Shown: positions 26,994 through 35,604, counted from the stretch's first letter. The stretch is 64,000 nucleotides of DNA from Achromobacter spanius (GCF_003994415.1 NZ_CP034689.1:5456001-5520000), one strand, 5' to 3'. Made by a program: numbers and translations. The notes: a model not told the origin generated them from the letters alone.

Positions 26994-27443
26994 TCAGGGC
27001 GTTACCTGATAACCGCGCTGCTGCATGCAGCTGGCATAGGCGGAAGACGCCTGGCTCGCGTCTTGCCTGTCGTCGCGGCGGTCCTGGCGCTGGCGCGAGC
27101 CGCCCACGACCGCGCCGGCCACTGCCGCGTCCTTGGCCTGGTTCTGTCGGTATTCCTGCTTGACGTCGTCGTCCATCCGGTCGTAGGCCTCTTCATGTTG
27201 CCGGCCGCGCGCGCCGGCCACCGCCGCGCCCGCCGCCGCGCCTGTCGCGGCGCCCCGGGCACGGCCGCCCGACGGCGTGCTGTCCGCGCTGCTGGTGCCG
27301 CCGGCCTGCGCCTGGCACGCGGCGATGTCCTGCTGCATGAGCTCGGCAGACTGCCCTTTCAATGGCGTGACGGTTTGTGCCGTGGCGCTGAAGGCCAGCG
27401 TCGAGAGCAGAAAGGCAGCGCAGGGAATGATGGATTTTTTCAT
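26994..27443 (-). CDS. Exported glycine-zipper protein
   Basis: A 149-residue protein: signal peptide MKKSIIPCAAFLLSTLAFSA-TAQ, then two Gly/Ala-rich zipper segments (GAATGAAAGAAVAGARG and AAVAGAVVGGSRQ) separated by a charged region rich in Asp, Gln and Arg, and a closing CMQQRGYQVTP. This is the layout of small envelope proteins of the glycine-zipper family (YMGG/2TM-like). The role is unknown. ATG 27443 is the signal-peptide start; the longer open frame is not protein-like. It probably has its own promoter in the 123-bp gap behind it. Confidence 0.8.
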   Translation of the reverse strand: MKKSIIPCAAFLLSTLAFSATAQTVTPLKGQSAELMQQDIAACQAQAGGTSSADSTPSGGRARGAATGAAAGAAVAGARGRQHEEAYDRMDDDVKQEYRQNQAKDAAVAGAVVGGSRQRQDRRDDRQDASQASSAYASCMQQRGYQVTP

Positions 27444-27566
27444 TGAAATCTCCACACTTGCGGTGAATAACCCTGGAGTTTTCAATGTAGCCCCGCCTAC
27501 CGCGCGGGTGCGGGTAGCGGGATACCCAAGATGGGGTATGGAGTATTGGTCGGAAAGCGGCAGCAA

Positions 27567-28514
27567 TTACACAGGCGCTTTCGACTTGAATGCCATGCGC
27601 ATCGCACGTCCGGCCAGCTCGAACAAGCTGCGCGCAGCCGGCGTCAGACCCAGCATGTGGATGCACGCATGGACCATGCCGGGCAATCGGTGTGTGTCGG
27701 CCACCACGCCGCCCTCGCGCAGGCGTTTCGCATAGGCTTCGCCTTCGTCACGCAAGGGGTCGTACTCGCTGACCAGCACCGTGGCGGCGGGCAAGCCCGC
27801 TGCCGTCTGTAACCGCAACGGTGACGCATGAGGCAATGCGCCCTCCGATTCGTTCAGCAGGTAGGTAAACCAGCAGTACCGCATGGTCTCTTCGGCCATG
27901 AAAAAATTACGGCCGTAGTCTTGGTAGGACTGCGCGCTGAACGCATAGTCCATCACGGGATAGAACAGCAGTTGGTGGGCGACTGCCGGCCCCACCCTGT
28001 CGCGCGCCATGATCGCTGCGGCGGCCGCCAGGTTGCCGCCCGCGCTGTCTCCGCAAACGGCGATGCGCTGCCTGTCGATGCCCAGCATGTCGGCGTTGAC
28101 GCTGACCCATTGCAGGCCGGCGTACACGTCTTTGACCGCCACGGAAACCTTGTGCTTGAACGCCCGCCGGTAATCCACCGAGTACACCTTGCAGCGGGTG
28201 GCGTTGGCCAAGGCACGACACGGGTTGTCGTACAGATCAAGCGAACTCCGGAACCACCCGCCACCGTGCGCGAACACGATGGCGGGCATGGACTTCTTTT
28301 TTCCGCATCCGGCAGGCGTATAGGCTCTGATCCGCAACGGCTGCCCGTCGTGGCACGTCGCCTGCAAATCGGCGACGGCATCCACGGCTTCGGTATCGCC
28401 TTGCAGGGCGCGCAGCCTGACTTCGGTCGCGGCGCGGATCTCTTGCAGCACCATCGGCGTGGACAGGCTGGATAGCTTGACCAAGAAAGCGCTGATGTGA
28501 GGGTCGACGGCCAT
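27567..28514 (-). CDS. Alpha/beta hydrolase, hormone-sensitive lipase family
   Basis: A 315-residue cytosolic esterase-like protein: oxyanion motif HGGGW (83-87), nucleophile elbow GDSAGG with Ser157, Asp252 in SEYDPLRDE and His282 in GMVHACIH, a complete catalytic triad in the order of the HSL/AES family. It hydrolyses short acyl esters; the substrate is unknown. ATG 28514 is preceded by GGGAGG. It is the last of a same-strand run (haloperoxidase-like hydrolase, MBL enzyme, SDR, this gene). Confidence 0.88.
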   Translation of the reverse strand: MAVDPHISAFLVKLSSLSTPMVLQEIRAATEVRLRALQGDTEAVDAVADLQATCHDGQPLRIRAYTPAGCGKKKSMPAIVFAHGGGWFRSSLDLYDNPCRALANATRCKVYSVDYRRAFKHKVSVAVKDVYAGLQWVSVNADMLGIDRQRIAVCGDSAGGNLAAAAAIMARDRVGPAVAHQLLFYPVMDYAFSAQSYQDYGRNFFMAEETMRYCWFTYLLNESEGALPHASPLRLQTAAGLPAATVLVSEYDPLRDEGEAYAKRLREGGVVADTHRLPGMVHACIHMLGLTPAARSLFELAGRAMRMAFKSKAPV

Positions 28515-28607
28515 GTTCAGGCCTCCCGCAGTGGTTATTGGTCAGTGGCGGCCCCGACCGCATCGCTGTCCTGCGCAAGCAACGCGGTCAGGGCCGACTG
28601 ACACGTT

Positions 28608-29357
28608 TCAGGTCAGCGCCATCCCGCCATCCACCCGCAAGACGACGCCGGTAATGAAGCTGCTGTCATCCGACGCCAGGAACAAGGCGGCGCGCGCCAA
28701 TTCGTCCGGGGTCGCCATCCGTCCCAGCGGAATGGCCGAGGCCATGCCTTGCTCGAAGGCCGCGCGGTCGGCGTCGGCCACGCCCAGCTTTTCCAGGATG
28801 GGCGTGTCGGTGGGGCCGGGGCTGAGGACGTTGACGCGGATCTTGCGGCTCTTGAACTCCAATGCCCAGGCGCGCGCAAAGGCTTCGACGGCCGCCTTTG
28901 AGCCGGCGTAGACCGCGTGGTGCTCCAGCACCTTGGCGCTGGCGATCGAGCTGGTCAGGATGATGCTGCCGCCATCGCACATGACCGGCAACGCCTTGGT
29001 CACGCCGAAGAACAGCGCCCGCGTGTTGACGGCGAACTGGCTGTCGTAGCTGTCCACGCTGACCGCCGTGGACGGTTCAATGTGGTTCATGCCGGCGTTG
29101 GCCATGTAGATGTCGATGGGGCCAAAGCGTTCATGCACCTGTGCCATCAGGCGGTCGTGCGTGGCCAGGTCGGCCACGTCGCCCACCACGCCGAAGGCGG
29201 ACGCGCCAAGCGCCGCCACGGCGTGGTCCACCGCGCCTTGCCGCCGCCCAAGAATCGCCACGCGCGCGCCTTGGGCGACAAAGGCCTGGGCCGTGGCAAA
29301 CCCGATGCCGCTGTTGCCGCCCGTGATGACGGCTGTTTTTCCTGCAAGCTTCTTCAT
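28608..29357 (-). CDS. SDR family oxidoreductase
   Basis: A 249-residue classical short-chain dehydrogenase: TGGNSGIG (12-19), ANAG near 86-89, Ser136/137, Tyr150-x3-Lys154 (VYAGSK), and ITGVVLRVDGGM at the end. AAGGAA precedes ATG 29357. It lies 38 bases after the MBL-fold gene on the same strand and is probably cotranscribed with it. The substrate is unknown; the company of a metallo-hydrolase and haloperoxidase-like enzyme suggests detoxification of a carbonyl. Confidence 0.88.
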   Translation of the reverse strand: MKKLAGKTAVITGGNSGIGFATAQAFVAQGARVAILGRRQGAVDHAVAALGASAFGVVGDVADLATHDRLMAQVHERFGPIDIYMANAGMNHIEPSTAVSVDSYDSQFAVNTRALFFGVTKALPVMCDGGSIILTSSIASAKVLEHHAVYAGSKAAVEAFARAWALEFKSRKIRVNVLSPGPTDTPILEKLGVADADRAAFEQGMASAIPLGRMATPDELARAALFLASDDSSFITGVVLRVDGGMALT

Positions 29358-29395
29358 GTGTATTCCTTGATTGATATCGACGGGCGGCGTGGCGC

Positions 29396-30313
29396 TTAGA
29401 AGTCCCAGATGACCGGCACCCAGCGATAGGCGTCGCCTTCCACCGCGATGCGGCCGACGGACGGGAACGGCAAGTGCGCTGCCACCAGCAGCCCACGGTT
29501 CTGCGCCAACTCTTCGAACAGGCCGATGCGGACGCGAGTCGATTCTTCGGGATCATGTTCAAAACCGTTCTGCCATTCGGGGTGGTCAAAGCCCACCGGA
29601 AACATCGCGTCGCCGGCAAAGGTCAGGCGTTCGCCGCCCGACACCAGGTCAACCACGGCGTGCCCGGGCGTGTGGCCGCCCGTGACGCGCACGAAGACGC
29701 CCGGCGCAACCTCGTGCTTGTCCTGGAAGATGTGCAGGCGGTCGCGGTATTCGTTGTAGAAAGCGGTGGCGGTGGTCTTGAGCACCGCCGGCACCGGCTG
29801 GGGCATGACGGTTTGCGAGAAATCGGGCGAGGTCCAGAAGTCGACTTCAGCCGCCGAAACGTGGATGCGCACGTCGGGGCGCAAACGCCGCTTTACCTCG
29901 TCGACCAAGAGGCCGCCCACGTGATCCATGTGCATATGCGTGATGATCACGTCGGTGACCGACTCCAGCGCGATGCCGGCAGACTCCAGGCGTTGCGGAA
30001 CCATCCCGGCGCGCGGAAAGCCTGGAAACTGTCCGCCCAGGCCGGCGTCGATCAAGATGGTCTGCTTGCCGCTGCGCGCCACCATCACGTTCAAGGGCCA
30101 GTCGAACGCGTCGGGCGGCATGAACATATAGTCCAGCCAATTCGCCAGCTCGGCGGGATCGACGTTGGTGGCCATGGTGGCGGTAGGCAGCGGCAGCACG
30201 CCGTCGCTGACGACCAGTGCGTCAATATCGCCCACTTGCACGGCGTAGCGGGAAGGGACCAGATCCACGGGTTGGTGGGCGTTGGCTGGTTGGATGTTGT
30301 CAGTGGCAAACAT
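29396..30313 (-). CDS. MBL-fold metallohydrolase
   Basis: A 305-residue metallo-beta-lactamase-fold protein with HMHMDH at 126-131 (the HxHxDH zinc motif), then GGHTPGHAVVDL and FAGDAMF giving the later His and Asp ligands. The layout is that of lactonase/AttM-like or alkylsulfatase-related MBL proteins. It has no clear signal peptide. ATG 30313 follows AGGAG at good spacing; the ATG at 30349 is less likely. It lies between the haloperoxidase-like gene (109-bp gap) and the SDR. Confidence 0.87.
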   Translation of the reverse strand: MFATDNIQPANAHQPVDLVPSRYAVQVGDIDALVVSDGVLPLPTATMATNVDPAELANWLDYMFMPPDAFDWPLNVMVARSGKQTILIDAGLGGQFPGFPRAGMVPQRLESAGIALESVTDVIITHMHMDHVGGLLVDEVKRRLRPDVRIHVSAAEVDFWTSPDFSQTVMPQPVPAVLKTTATAFYNEYRDRLHIFQDKHEVAPGVFVRVTGGHTPGHAVVDLVSGGERLTFAGDAMFPVGFDHPEWQNGFEHDPEESTRVRIGLFEELAQNRGLLVAAHLPFPSVGRIAVEGDAYRWVPVIWDF

Positions 30314-30422
30314 GGCAAATCTCCTGAGGGGTGGCCGGGCCGGCCGCAATGAAGAGGGGGGGTGATGAACAGCGGTAAAGCACTGCGGCTAAGCACCGCA
30401 GTGAAAAGACCCCGTCGCGCGA

Positions 30423-31424
30423 TCAGGCGCGCAGGAAGGCCAGCAAGTCAGCGTTGATGCGGTCTTGCATCGTGGCGGTCAGGCCGTGCGGCGCGCCGGG
30501 GTAATAGATTTCCTTGGCATGCTTGACCAGCCGCGCGGCCTTCTTGGCGGAGTCGTGCAGCGGCACGATCTGGTCGTCTTCGCCGTGCATGAAAAGCGTC
30601 GGCACGCTGATCTTTTTCAGGTCTTCCGTGAAGTCCGTTTCAGAAAACGCCTTGACGCATTCATAGGCGTTCTTCTGGCCGCTCTGCATGCTCCACAACC
30701 AGAACTGGTCCAGCATGCCCTGCGACACCTTGGCGCCGTTGCGATTGGCGCCGTAGAAGGGCACGGCCAATTCTTTGTAGAACTGCGAGCGGTCACCGGC
30801 CACGCCCTTGCGGATGCCGTCGAACACCTCGATGGGCAGACCTTCGGGGTTGGATGCCGACTTCACCATCACCGGCGGCACCGCGCCGATCAGCACGGCG
30901 CGCGCAACGCGCCTGGCGCCATGGCGGCCGATGTAGCGCACCACTTCGCCGCCGCCCGTGGAGTGGCCAACCATCGTGATGTTCTTCACGTCCAGCGCGT
31001 CAAGCAGTTGCGCCAGGTCATCGGCATAGGTGTCCATATCGTTGCCGGACGAGGGCTGCGCCGACCGGCCGTGGCCGCGACGGTCATGCGCAATGACGCG
31101 AAAACCGTTCTGCGCCAGGAAGTGCATTTGCCCGTCCCAGGCATCCGCGTTCAGCGGCCAGCCGTGCGAGAACGTGACGACCGGGCCGTCGCCCCAGTCC
31201 TTGTAGTAAAGCTGCGTGCCGTCCTGGGTGGTGAAGGTATTGGAAGTCATGGATGTGCCCTGGTGGGTTTGCGAATTGCGTTGCGGTTTGCCTTGCGGAT
31301 TGAGTTGCGAACTGGCTTGCGCGCCAAGCGCGAAAGCGCTGGCCGCCAGCGCCGCGCTGCCGGCAAGCAGCGTGCGGCGGGTGGCGTTGGCGGTGTTGCC
31401 GATGTCGTTGTGGGAGTCGTTCAT
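30423..31424 (-). CDS. Tat-exported alpha/beta hydrolase, non-heme chloroperoxidase-like
   Basis: A 333-residue protein. NATRRTLLAGSAALAASAFA (residues 13-32) is a twin-arginine signal. The core matches the cofactor-free haloperoxidase/esterase family: SHGWPLNADAWDGQM, AHDRRGHGRS, nucleophile Ser155 in VGHSTGGGE, Asp284 and His313. Between the signal and the core is a 12-bp-repeat-encoded linker with SQLN, PQGK, PQRN and SQTH units. ATG 31250 (residue 59) has its own AGGG and would give the usual cytosolic form, so two products are possible. ATG 31424 is the export start. Confidence 0.85.
   Translation of the reverse strand: MNDSHNDIGNTANATRRTLLAGSAALAASAFALGAQASSQLNPQGKPQRNSQTHQGTSMTSNTFTTQDGTQLYYKDWGDGPVVTFSHGWPLNADAWDGQMHFLAQNGFRVIAHDRRGHGRSAQPSSGNDMDTYADDLAQLLDALDVKNITMVGHSTGGGEVVRYIGRHGARRVARAVLIGAVPPVMVKSASNPEGLPIEVFDGIRKGVAGDRSQFYKELAVPFYGANRNGAKVSQGMLDQFWLWSMQSGQKNAYECVKAFSETDFTEDLKKISVPTLFMHGEDDQIVPLHDSAKKAARLVKHAKEIYYPGAPHGLTATMQDRINADLLAFLRA
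31262..31321 (-). repeat. Five 12-bp tandem repeats in the hydrolase leader
   Basis: Read on the minus strand the units are CGCAAGCCAGTT, CGCAACTCAATC, CGCAAGGCAAAC, CGCAACGCAATT and CGCAAACCCACC. Each encodes four residues, so copy-number change keeps the frame. The array joins the Tat signal to the catalytic core. Confidence 0.85.
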
Positions 31425-31743
31425 GAATGCCCCTTGGGTGGAAAGAAGATGACGAGGGCATCGTAGGTCTGGCCCTCCAGGCGCGGTAGGTCCTCGACGG
31501 GAAGCGCACTGTTGTGCCGCGAGCACCAATGCGCATCGGGGCGGGAATTGTTGTCGCGCGCACAACACCATGCGTCCTTTGCCACGCCTACCGCGTCGCG
31601 CGCCGCGTCTCTAGCATGGGGTCCGTCGTTGCATGGGCACGGTTGCGCAAGCGCCTTTGCCGCAACGCCATTCCCTCCACTTCTGATAGAAGGGCGAAAA
31701 ATCGTGAACACAGAACGTTGCGGCACCTTGACCCTCGCCTCCC
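31425..31743. other. 319-bp divergent intergenic region
   Basis: This lies between the Tat-hydrolase start (minus) and the DedA start (plus). It holds promoter copy A of the shared 70-bp element (31548-31617). No convincing small gene was seen; ATG 31616 opens a short frame with no ribosome-binding site that runs into dedA in another frame. Confidence 0.6.
31548..31617 (+). promoter_or_regulatory. Shared 70-bp promoter element, copy A (toward DedA)
   Basis: TGTTGT-N7-ACAACA (31549-31567) is a perfect inverted repeat. It is followed at fixed distances by CTACCGC (31588-31594) and a TAGCAT -10 (31612-31617). It aligns without gaps with copies at 33417-33486 and, on the minus strand, 37051-36982. 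Invariant blocks are TTGTTG at 1-6, CAACA at 16-20, CTAC at 41-44, CTA at 64-66 and AT at 69-70. A start near 31624 leaves a 120-base leader to dedA. Confidence 0.6.
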
Positions 31744-32391
31744 ATGCCGCCGCATGAGTGGGTCGCGCAGTACGGCGCGCTATTGGTCTTTCTTAACGTG
31801 CTGGGCGCGTCGCTGGGTCTGCCGCTGCCCGTCATGCCCACACTGATCGCCGTGGGCGCCTGCCACGCGCTGCAGCCCGCCGGCTTATGGGTGACGGCCA
31901 TGCCGCTATGCCTGATGCTGGGCGCGGCCGTGGTGGCCGGCGTGCTGGCGGATCTGATCTGGTATGTGGGCGGCGTGCGTTATGGCCCACGCACGCTGAA
32001 CACGGTGTGCAACCTGACGCTGTCGCGCGATGCCTGCGTCACGAAAACCGAAAAGTTCTTCGGCCGCTGGGGGGTGCGTCTGCTGATCGTGGCGCGCTTC
32101 GTGCCCGGGCTGTCGTTGGTGGCCGTGCCGCTTTGCGGCGCGATGGGTGTGCGCTTGCGGTCTTTCATCTGGCACGACTGCGTGGGCGTGGCGCTATGGG
32201 CGTCGGTGGGCCTGGTGCTGGGCGCAAGCTTCGCGGCGCAGATCCATCAACTGCTGGCGGCATTGTCGGCGGTGGGTGGCCAGGCGCTGATCGCGCTTGG
32301 CGTACTGGCGGCGACGTATCTGGCGTACCGCTACGCACGGCGCGTGCGCCGGTCGCGGGCGCAAGGCAAGCCGCCGATTGGCACGCTCTGA
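31744..32391 (+). CDS. DedA family membrane protein (VTT domain)
   Basis: A 215-residue inner-membrane protein with about five hydrophobic stretches. GLPLPVMPTLIAVGA and RFVPGLSLVAVPLCGAMGV are the paired re-entrant motifs of DedA/VTT proteins, and the Arg of the second motif, needed in E. coli YqjA/YghB, is present. The family flips or recycles undecaprenyl-phosphate and other lipids and supports envelope stress and pH tolerance. It follows promoter copy A and may be part of that regulon. No strong ribosome-binding site precedes ATG 31744. Confidence 0.87.
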   Translation: MPPHEWVAQYGALLVFLNVLGASLGLPLPVMPTLIAVGACHALQPAGLWVTAMPLCLMLGAAVVAGVLADLIWYVGGVRYGPRTLNTVCNLTLSRDACVTKTEKFFGRWGVRLLIVARFVPGLSLVAVPLCGAMGVRLRSFIWHDCVGVALWASVGLVLGASFAAQIHQLLAALSAVGGQALIALGVLAATYLAYRYARRVRRSRAQGKPPIGTL

Positions 32392-32510
32392 CGTGGCGGG
32401 CGGACATGACAAACCTGCCCGCGCGCAGCCGCTTCGCGCTTGTCGCCGCTTGCGCGCTGCGGCAAAATACGCAGCTTCACGCCTGCCTTCCGTGGGCGTT
32501 GGCCACCGCC

Positions 32511-33392
32511 ATGACCGACTCCGCGTCCCTCTTCGAGTGTCACCGCCCCCGCCTGTACGCCATCGCCTATCGCATGCTGGGCGCGGTTGCGGAAGCGGAA
32601 GACGTGGTGCAGGAAGCGTGGCTGCGTTGGCACGGCGCCGATCGCGACGCGGTGCAGAACGCCGAAGCCTGGCTGGTCACGGCCACCACGCGCTTGTCCA
32701 TCGACCGCCTGCGCGCCGCCAAGGCTGAACGCGCTAACTACACGGGTGTCTGGCTGCCCGAACCCATGCTGATGGACGCGCCGTCCACCCCAGAACAACT
32801 CCACGAGCTGGCCGACGATGTGTCGGTGGCGTTTCTGTTCATGCTGGAACGCTTGTCACCCGACGCCCGCGCAGCCTTTCTGATGCGCGACGTGTTCGAC
32901 GCCGACTACGAAGACATTGCGCAAACGCTGGACAAGACCCCGGCCGCCGTCCGCCAACTGGTGCGGCGAGCCAGGCTGCAATTGCGCGAGGGCACCCCGC
33001 GCGAGACGGTGCCGCGCGCAACGCTGCACCGCCTGCTGCTGACCTTTGCCGACGCCATGCAGCGCAGCGACTTCCACGGCCTGCACGCCTTGTTGAGCGA
33101 CGACGCCGAACTCATTGGCGACGGTGGCGACAAGGTCACAAGCTTTGCCAGCCTGGTGGGCGGCAAGCGCCTGGCGCAACTGTTCTACGCGGGCAAGCGC
33201 CGCTACCGTGATGCCTTGCATGTCGATGTGGTGCAGGTGAACGGAGAATGGACGCTGCTGCGTTTCATTGATGGCCAGCTTGAATCCGTGCAGTCCTACG
33301 AGACGGACGGCGAGCGCCTGACGCGGGTGCTGGTGCAACGCAACCCCGACAAACTGGCGCGCATCGCGGCCGCGCTGGCGCAGCAAGGCTGA
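32511..33392 (+). CDS. sigJ: ECF41-type RNA polymerase sigma factor with SnoaL-like C-terminal domain
   Basis: A 293-residue sigma factor. Sigma2 is at about 8-75 (RPRLYAIAYRMLG, AEDVVQEAWLRW) and sigma4 at about 110-160 (LSPDARAAFLMRDVF, DYEDIAQTLDKTPAAVRQLV). A SnoaL-like extension from 170 to the end carries DGGDK (204-208), matching the DGGGK motif, and NPDKL (278-282). These two motifs define group ECF41, where the extension replaces an anti-sigma factor. ECF41 genes typically lie next to a carboxymuconolactone decarboxylase, oxidoreductase or epimerase gene; here such genes lie at 35650-36906. ATG 32511 lacks a strong ribosome-binding site. Confidence 0.9.
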   Translation: MTDSASLFECHRPRLYAIAYRMLGAVAEAEDVVQEAWLRWHGADRDAVQNAEAWLVTATTRLSIDRLRAAKAERANYTGVWLPEPMLMDAPSTPEQLHELADDVSVAFLFMLERLSPDARAAFLMRDVFDADYEDIAQTLDKTPAAVRQLVRRARLQLREGTPRETVPRATLHRLLLTFADAMQRSDFHGLHALLSDDAELIGDGGDKVTSFASLVGGKRLAQLFYAGKRRYRDALHVDVVQVNGEWTLLRFIDGQLESVQSYETDGERLTRVLVQRNPDKLARIAAALAQQG

Positions 33393-33416
33393 TCGCCGGT
33401 ATTCATGCGCGCGGCG

Positions 33417-33486
33417 TTGTTGCATGCCGGGCAACATGGTGGTCCCTCGCGCGGGCCTACCGCCGCGCGGACGGCACTTCTACGAT
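33417..33486 (+). promoter_or_regulatory. Shared 70-bp promoter element, copy B (cupin promoter)
   Basis: TGTTGC-N7-GCAACA (33418-33436) is followed by CTACCGC (33457-33463) and TACGAT (33481-33486), with 17 bases between TACCGC and TACGAT. Transcription would start near 33493, 25 bases before the cupin ATG. The palindrome centre lies about 66 bases before that start, the usual position of a LysR recognition site. Confidence 0.65.
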
Positions 33487-33517
33487 GGGCTTGTCACACC
33501 TCCACCAAGGACACGCC

Positions 33518-33946
33518 ATGTCGAAGATCACCAAGTTCGGGTTACCGTTTCTCGCCGCCAGCGCATTGCTGAGCCCGCTTGCCCATGCCGCGGCCCCGGC
33601 CCACTCCGCCACGCCCGCCGATGCCATCGTCACGGAACTCATGACAAAAGCCCTGCCGGATATTCCCGGCAAGGATGCAGTGATGATCACGGTGGACTAT
33701 CCGCCCGGCGCGGTCGACCCCGTTCACCGCCACGACGCCTATAGCTTCGTGTACGTGCTGGAAGGCAGCATCGTCATGCAGGTCAAGGGCGGCAAGGAAG
33801 TGACGCTGACCCCGGGCCAGACCTTTTTTGAAGGCCCGGACGACATCCACACCGTGGGCCGCAACGCCAGCCAGACTCAGCCGGCCAAGTTCCTGGTGGT
33901 GCTGATCAAGAAAAAAGGGGCGCCCATCCTGACCCCTATTCAATAA
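33518..33946 (+). CDS. Exported cupin-domain protein
   Basis: A 142-residue protein with signal peptide (MSKITKFGLPFLAASALLSP...AHAAAP) and a single cupin barrel: PVHRHDAYSFVYVLEG gives His70, His72 and Glu82, and His111 in GPDDIHTVGRN completes the metal site. Small exported cupins of this kind occur beside stress and quinone-related regulators; no reaction can be assigned. AAGG at 33507 and promoter copy B precede it, and a strong terminator follows, so it is a one-gene transcript. Confidence 0.87.
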   Translation: MSKITKFGLPFLAASALLSPLAHAAAPAHSATPADAIVTELMTKALPDIPGKDAVMITVDYPPGAVDPVHRHDAYSFVYVLEGSIVMQVKGGKEVTLTPGQTFFEGPDDIHTVGRNASQTQPAKFLVVLIKKKGAPILTPIQ

Positions 33947-33973
33947 GGGACTTATCAAACTTTGCGGTACCAG

Positions 33974-34007
33974 ACTGGCTTTCCCTAGAGGGAAGCCAGT
34001 TTTTTTT
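33974..34007 (+). terminator. Rho-independent terminator after the cupin gene
   Basis: ACTGGCTTTCCC (33974-33985), loop TAGA, and GGGAAGCCAGT (33990-34000) pair with one bulged T, followed by seven T (34001-34007). It separates the cupin transcript from the LysR gene. Confidence 0.92.
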
Positions 34008-34015
34008 GCGTTCCG

Positions 34016-34042
34016 TGTCACAAGATTGCCCCGCGCGCCGTC
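34016..34042 (+). promoter_or_regulatory. ECF41-type promoter of the LysR gene
   Basis: TGTCACA (34016-34022), exactly 16 bases, then CGTC (34039-34042). This equals the ECF41 promoter consensus TGTCACA-N16-CGTC as I recall it from published work on group ECF41. It sits between the cupin terminator and LysR ATG 34081, 0.6 kb after the ECF41 gene. Confidence 0.65.
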
Positions 34043-34080
34043 TTAGCAGTAGGATCAACCAAAATCGCGGCGCCGCCATC

Positions 34081-35076
34081 ATGTCGACACCCTCCCCTGC
34101 CATTCCCGCCCCCAACGGACCAGATTCCCTGGCCGACAGCTTCGCCACCAGCTATGCCGGCGTGGTGGCGTTTCTTGCCGTTGCCACCGAAGGCAACTTC
34201 GCCAAGGCGGGCGACCGGCTGGGCATCGGTCGCTCGGCCGTCAGTCGCAGCGTGCAGAAGCTGGAAGACCAGTTGGGCACCCGGCTGTTCGTGCGCACCA
34301 CGCGCAGCACCTCGCTAACCACCGAGGGCCAGCGCTTTTACGAGCAATGCCATCCGGGCGTGGCACGCATCATCCAGGCCCTGGACGACATGCGCGAACT
34401 ACGCGAAGGCCCGCCCTCTGGCCAACTGCGCGTGTGCTCAACGGTGGGCTTTGGCCGCAAAGTCGTTGCGCCGCTGTTGCACGACTTTCGCGAAGCCAAC
34501 CCGGGTATCTCGTTGGAATTGCTGCTGGATGACGGCCCCACCGATTTCACGACGGACCGCGTTGACGTGTCGTTTCGCAATGGCCGCATGGAAGACAGCC
34601 AGGTGATCGCCAAGAAGGTGATACCCATGCAGATGCTGCTGTGCGCGTCGCCCGCCTACGCCGCCGCGCACGGCCTGCCGGGCAGCGTTGACGAGATCGC
34701 CGCCCACAACTGCGTTAACTTCCGCCTGGCGTCGGGGCGCGTGTACGAATGGGAATTCAAGGTGGCGGGGCATCTGCGCAAGGTGGCGCCGCCCGCCATG
34801 CTGACCTTCAACGACGCCGACCTGGTGTTGCAGTCGGTGCTGGACGGGCACGGCATCGCGCAGATGGCCGCGTATCAGGTCTGCGACCATTTGCGCGCGG
34901 GCAGGCTGGTGGCCTGCCTGCCGCAACATGCGCCCGACGACCGTGGCCATTACCTGTGCTTTCTAAGCCGCCAGCATCTGCCGGCGCGCATGCGCGTGTT
35001 CATCGACTACATGACCGAACGCATCCGCGCCATGGATCTGCAGATTCTGGACAGCCTGCTGCCCAAACCAGCATAG
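34081..35076 (+). CDS. LysR family regulator, centre of the detoxification cluster
   Basis: A 331-residue LysR protein. A Pro-rich N-terminal extension of about 20 residues precedes the winged helix (VVAFLAVATEGNFAKAGDRL, RSAVSRSVQKLEDQLGTRLF). The effector domain belongs to the CrgA/AaeR-like subgroup that takes small electrophiles or aromatic ligands. It lies among three promoters that share a LysR-like palindrome and is their best candidate regulator. Its own start is preceded by an ECF41 promoter motif, not by the shared element. ATG 34081 is chosen over an upstream in-frame ATG (34006) that falls in the terminator. Confidence 0.88.
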   Translation: MSTPSPAIPAPNGPDSLADSFATSYAGVVAFLAVATEGNFAKAGDRLGIGRSAVSRSVQKLEDQLGTRLFVRTTRSTSLTTEGQRFYEQCHPGVARIIQALDDMRELREGPPSGQLRVCSTVGFGRKVVAPLLHDFREANPGISLELLLDDGPTDFTTDRVDVSFRNGRMEDSQVIAKKVIPMQMLLCASPAYAAAHGLPGSVDEIAAHNCVNFRLASGRVYEWEFKVAGHLRKVAPPAMLTFNDADLVLQSVLDGHGIAQMAAYQVCDHLRAGRLVACLPQHAPDDRGHYLCFLSRQHLPARMRVFIDYMTERIRAMDLQILDSLLPKPA

Positions 35077-35095
35077 GCCGCTGACACCCAGGCCT

Positions 35096-35590
35096 CTATT
35101 GGGTCAGGGCCACCACGCTTTCGATGCCGCCCTGGGCCATCTTGGCATACGGGCACAGGCGTTCGGTGTTGCGCACCAGTTCTTCGGCCACGTCGCGGGC
35201 CACGCCGGGCAGATGGATGTTGACCTCGGCCTTCAGCGCATACAAGCCATCGACCGGGTCGCGGCCGAACGACACGGTGGCCGTCACCGACGCTTCCGGC
35301 AACGACAGGCCCGAACGTTCGGCCAGCATGCTCAGCGCGCCATGAAAGCACGCCGCATAGCCAGCCGCGAACAATTGTTCGGGGTTGGTTCCCCCGCCCT
35401 TGCCGCCCAGCTCAACGGGCAAGCGCAGTTCTACAAATAATTCGCCATCATCAGAAATGGCAATGCCCGAGGCGCGGCCATGCGCGGCCTCCCCGCCGCG
35501 CACCGTCACGCTGGTGGTGTAGAGGGGATGAAAATCCCCTCCCCGGTACTTGTCCAGAAGAGCCTGGGAAGGCGGCCGCAGTTTGCTCAT
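35096..35590 (-). CDS. OsmC/Ohr family peroxiredoxin
   Basis: A 164-residue OsmC-fold protein. The two catalytic Cys are Cys81 (GYAACFHGAL) and Cys146 (RLCPYAKM), with TNPEQLFAAGYAACF as the Ohr-type signature. It reduces organic hydroperoxides with lipoyl-dependent recycling in characterised members. AAGGAA precedes ATG 35590. It is the third gene of a minus-strand run (CMD-like, NmrA-like, this gene) with a repeat-bearing 59-bp gap before it. Confidence 0.9.
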   Translation of the reverse strand: MSKLRPPSQALLDKYRGGDFHPLYTTSVTVRGGEAAHGRASGIAISDDGELFVELRLPVELGGKGGGTNPEQLFAAGYAACFHGALSMLAERSGLSLPEASVTATVSFGRDPVDGLYALKAEVNIHLPGVARDVAEELVRNTERLCPYAKMAQGGIESVVALTQ

Positions 35591-35604
35591 GGTGTTCCTT
35601 GTCT

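Noticed and set aside
31616..31846. Small ORF just after promoter copy A
   Set aside because: No ribosome-binding site, Arg-rich frame typical of a shadow, and overlap with dedA.
31887..32510. Upstream extension of the sigma factor frame
   Set aside because: It lies in another frame of dedA and has no sigma-like sequence.
33492..33520. TGTCACA at 33492-33498 as an ECF41 promoter for the cupin
   Set aside because: The -10 position 16 bases on reads GCCA and would lie over the start codon; promoter copy B explains this gene better.
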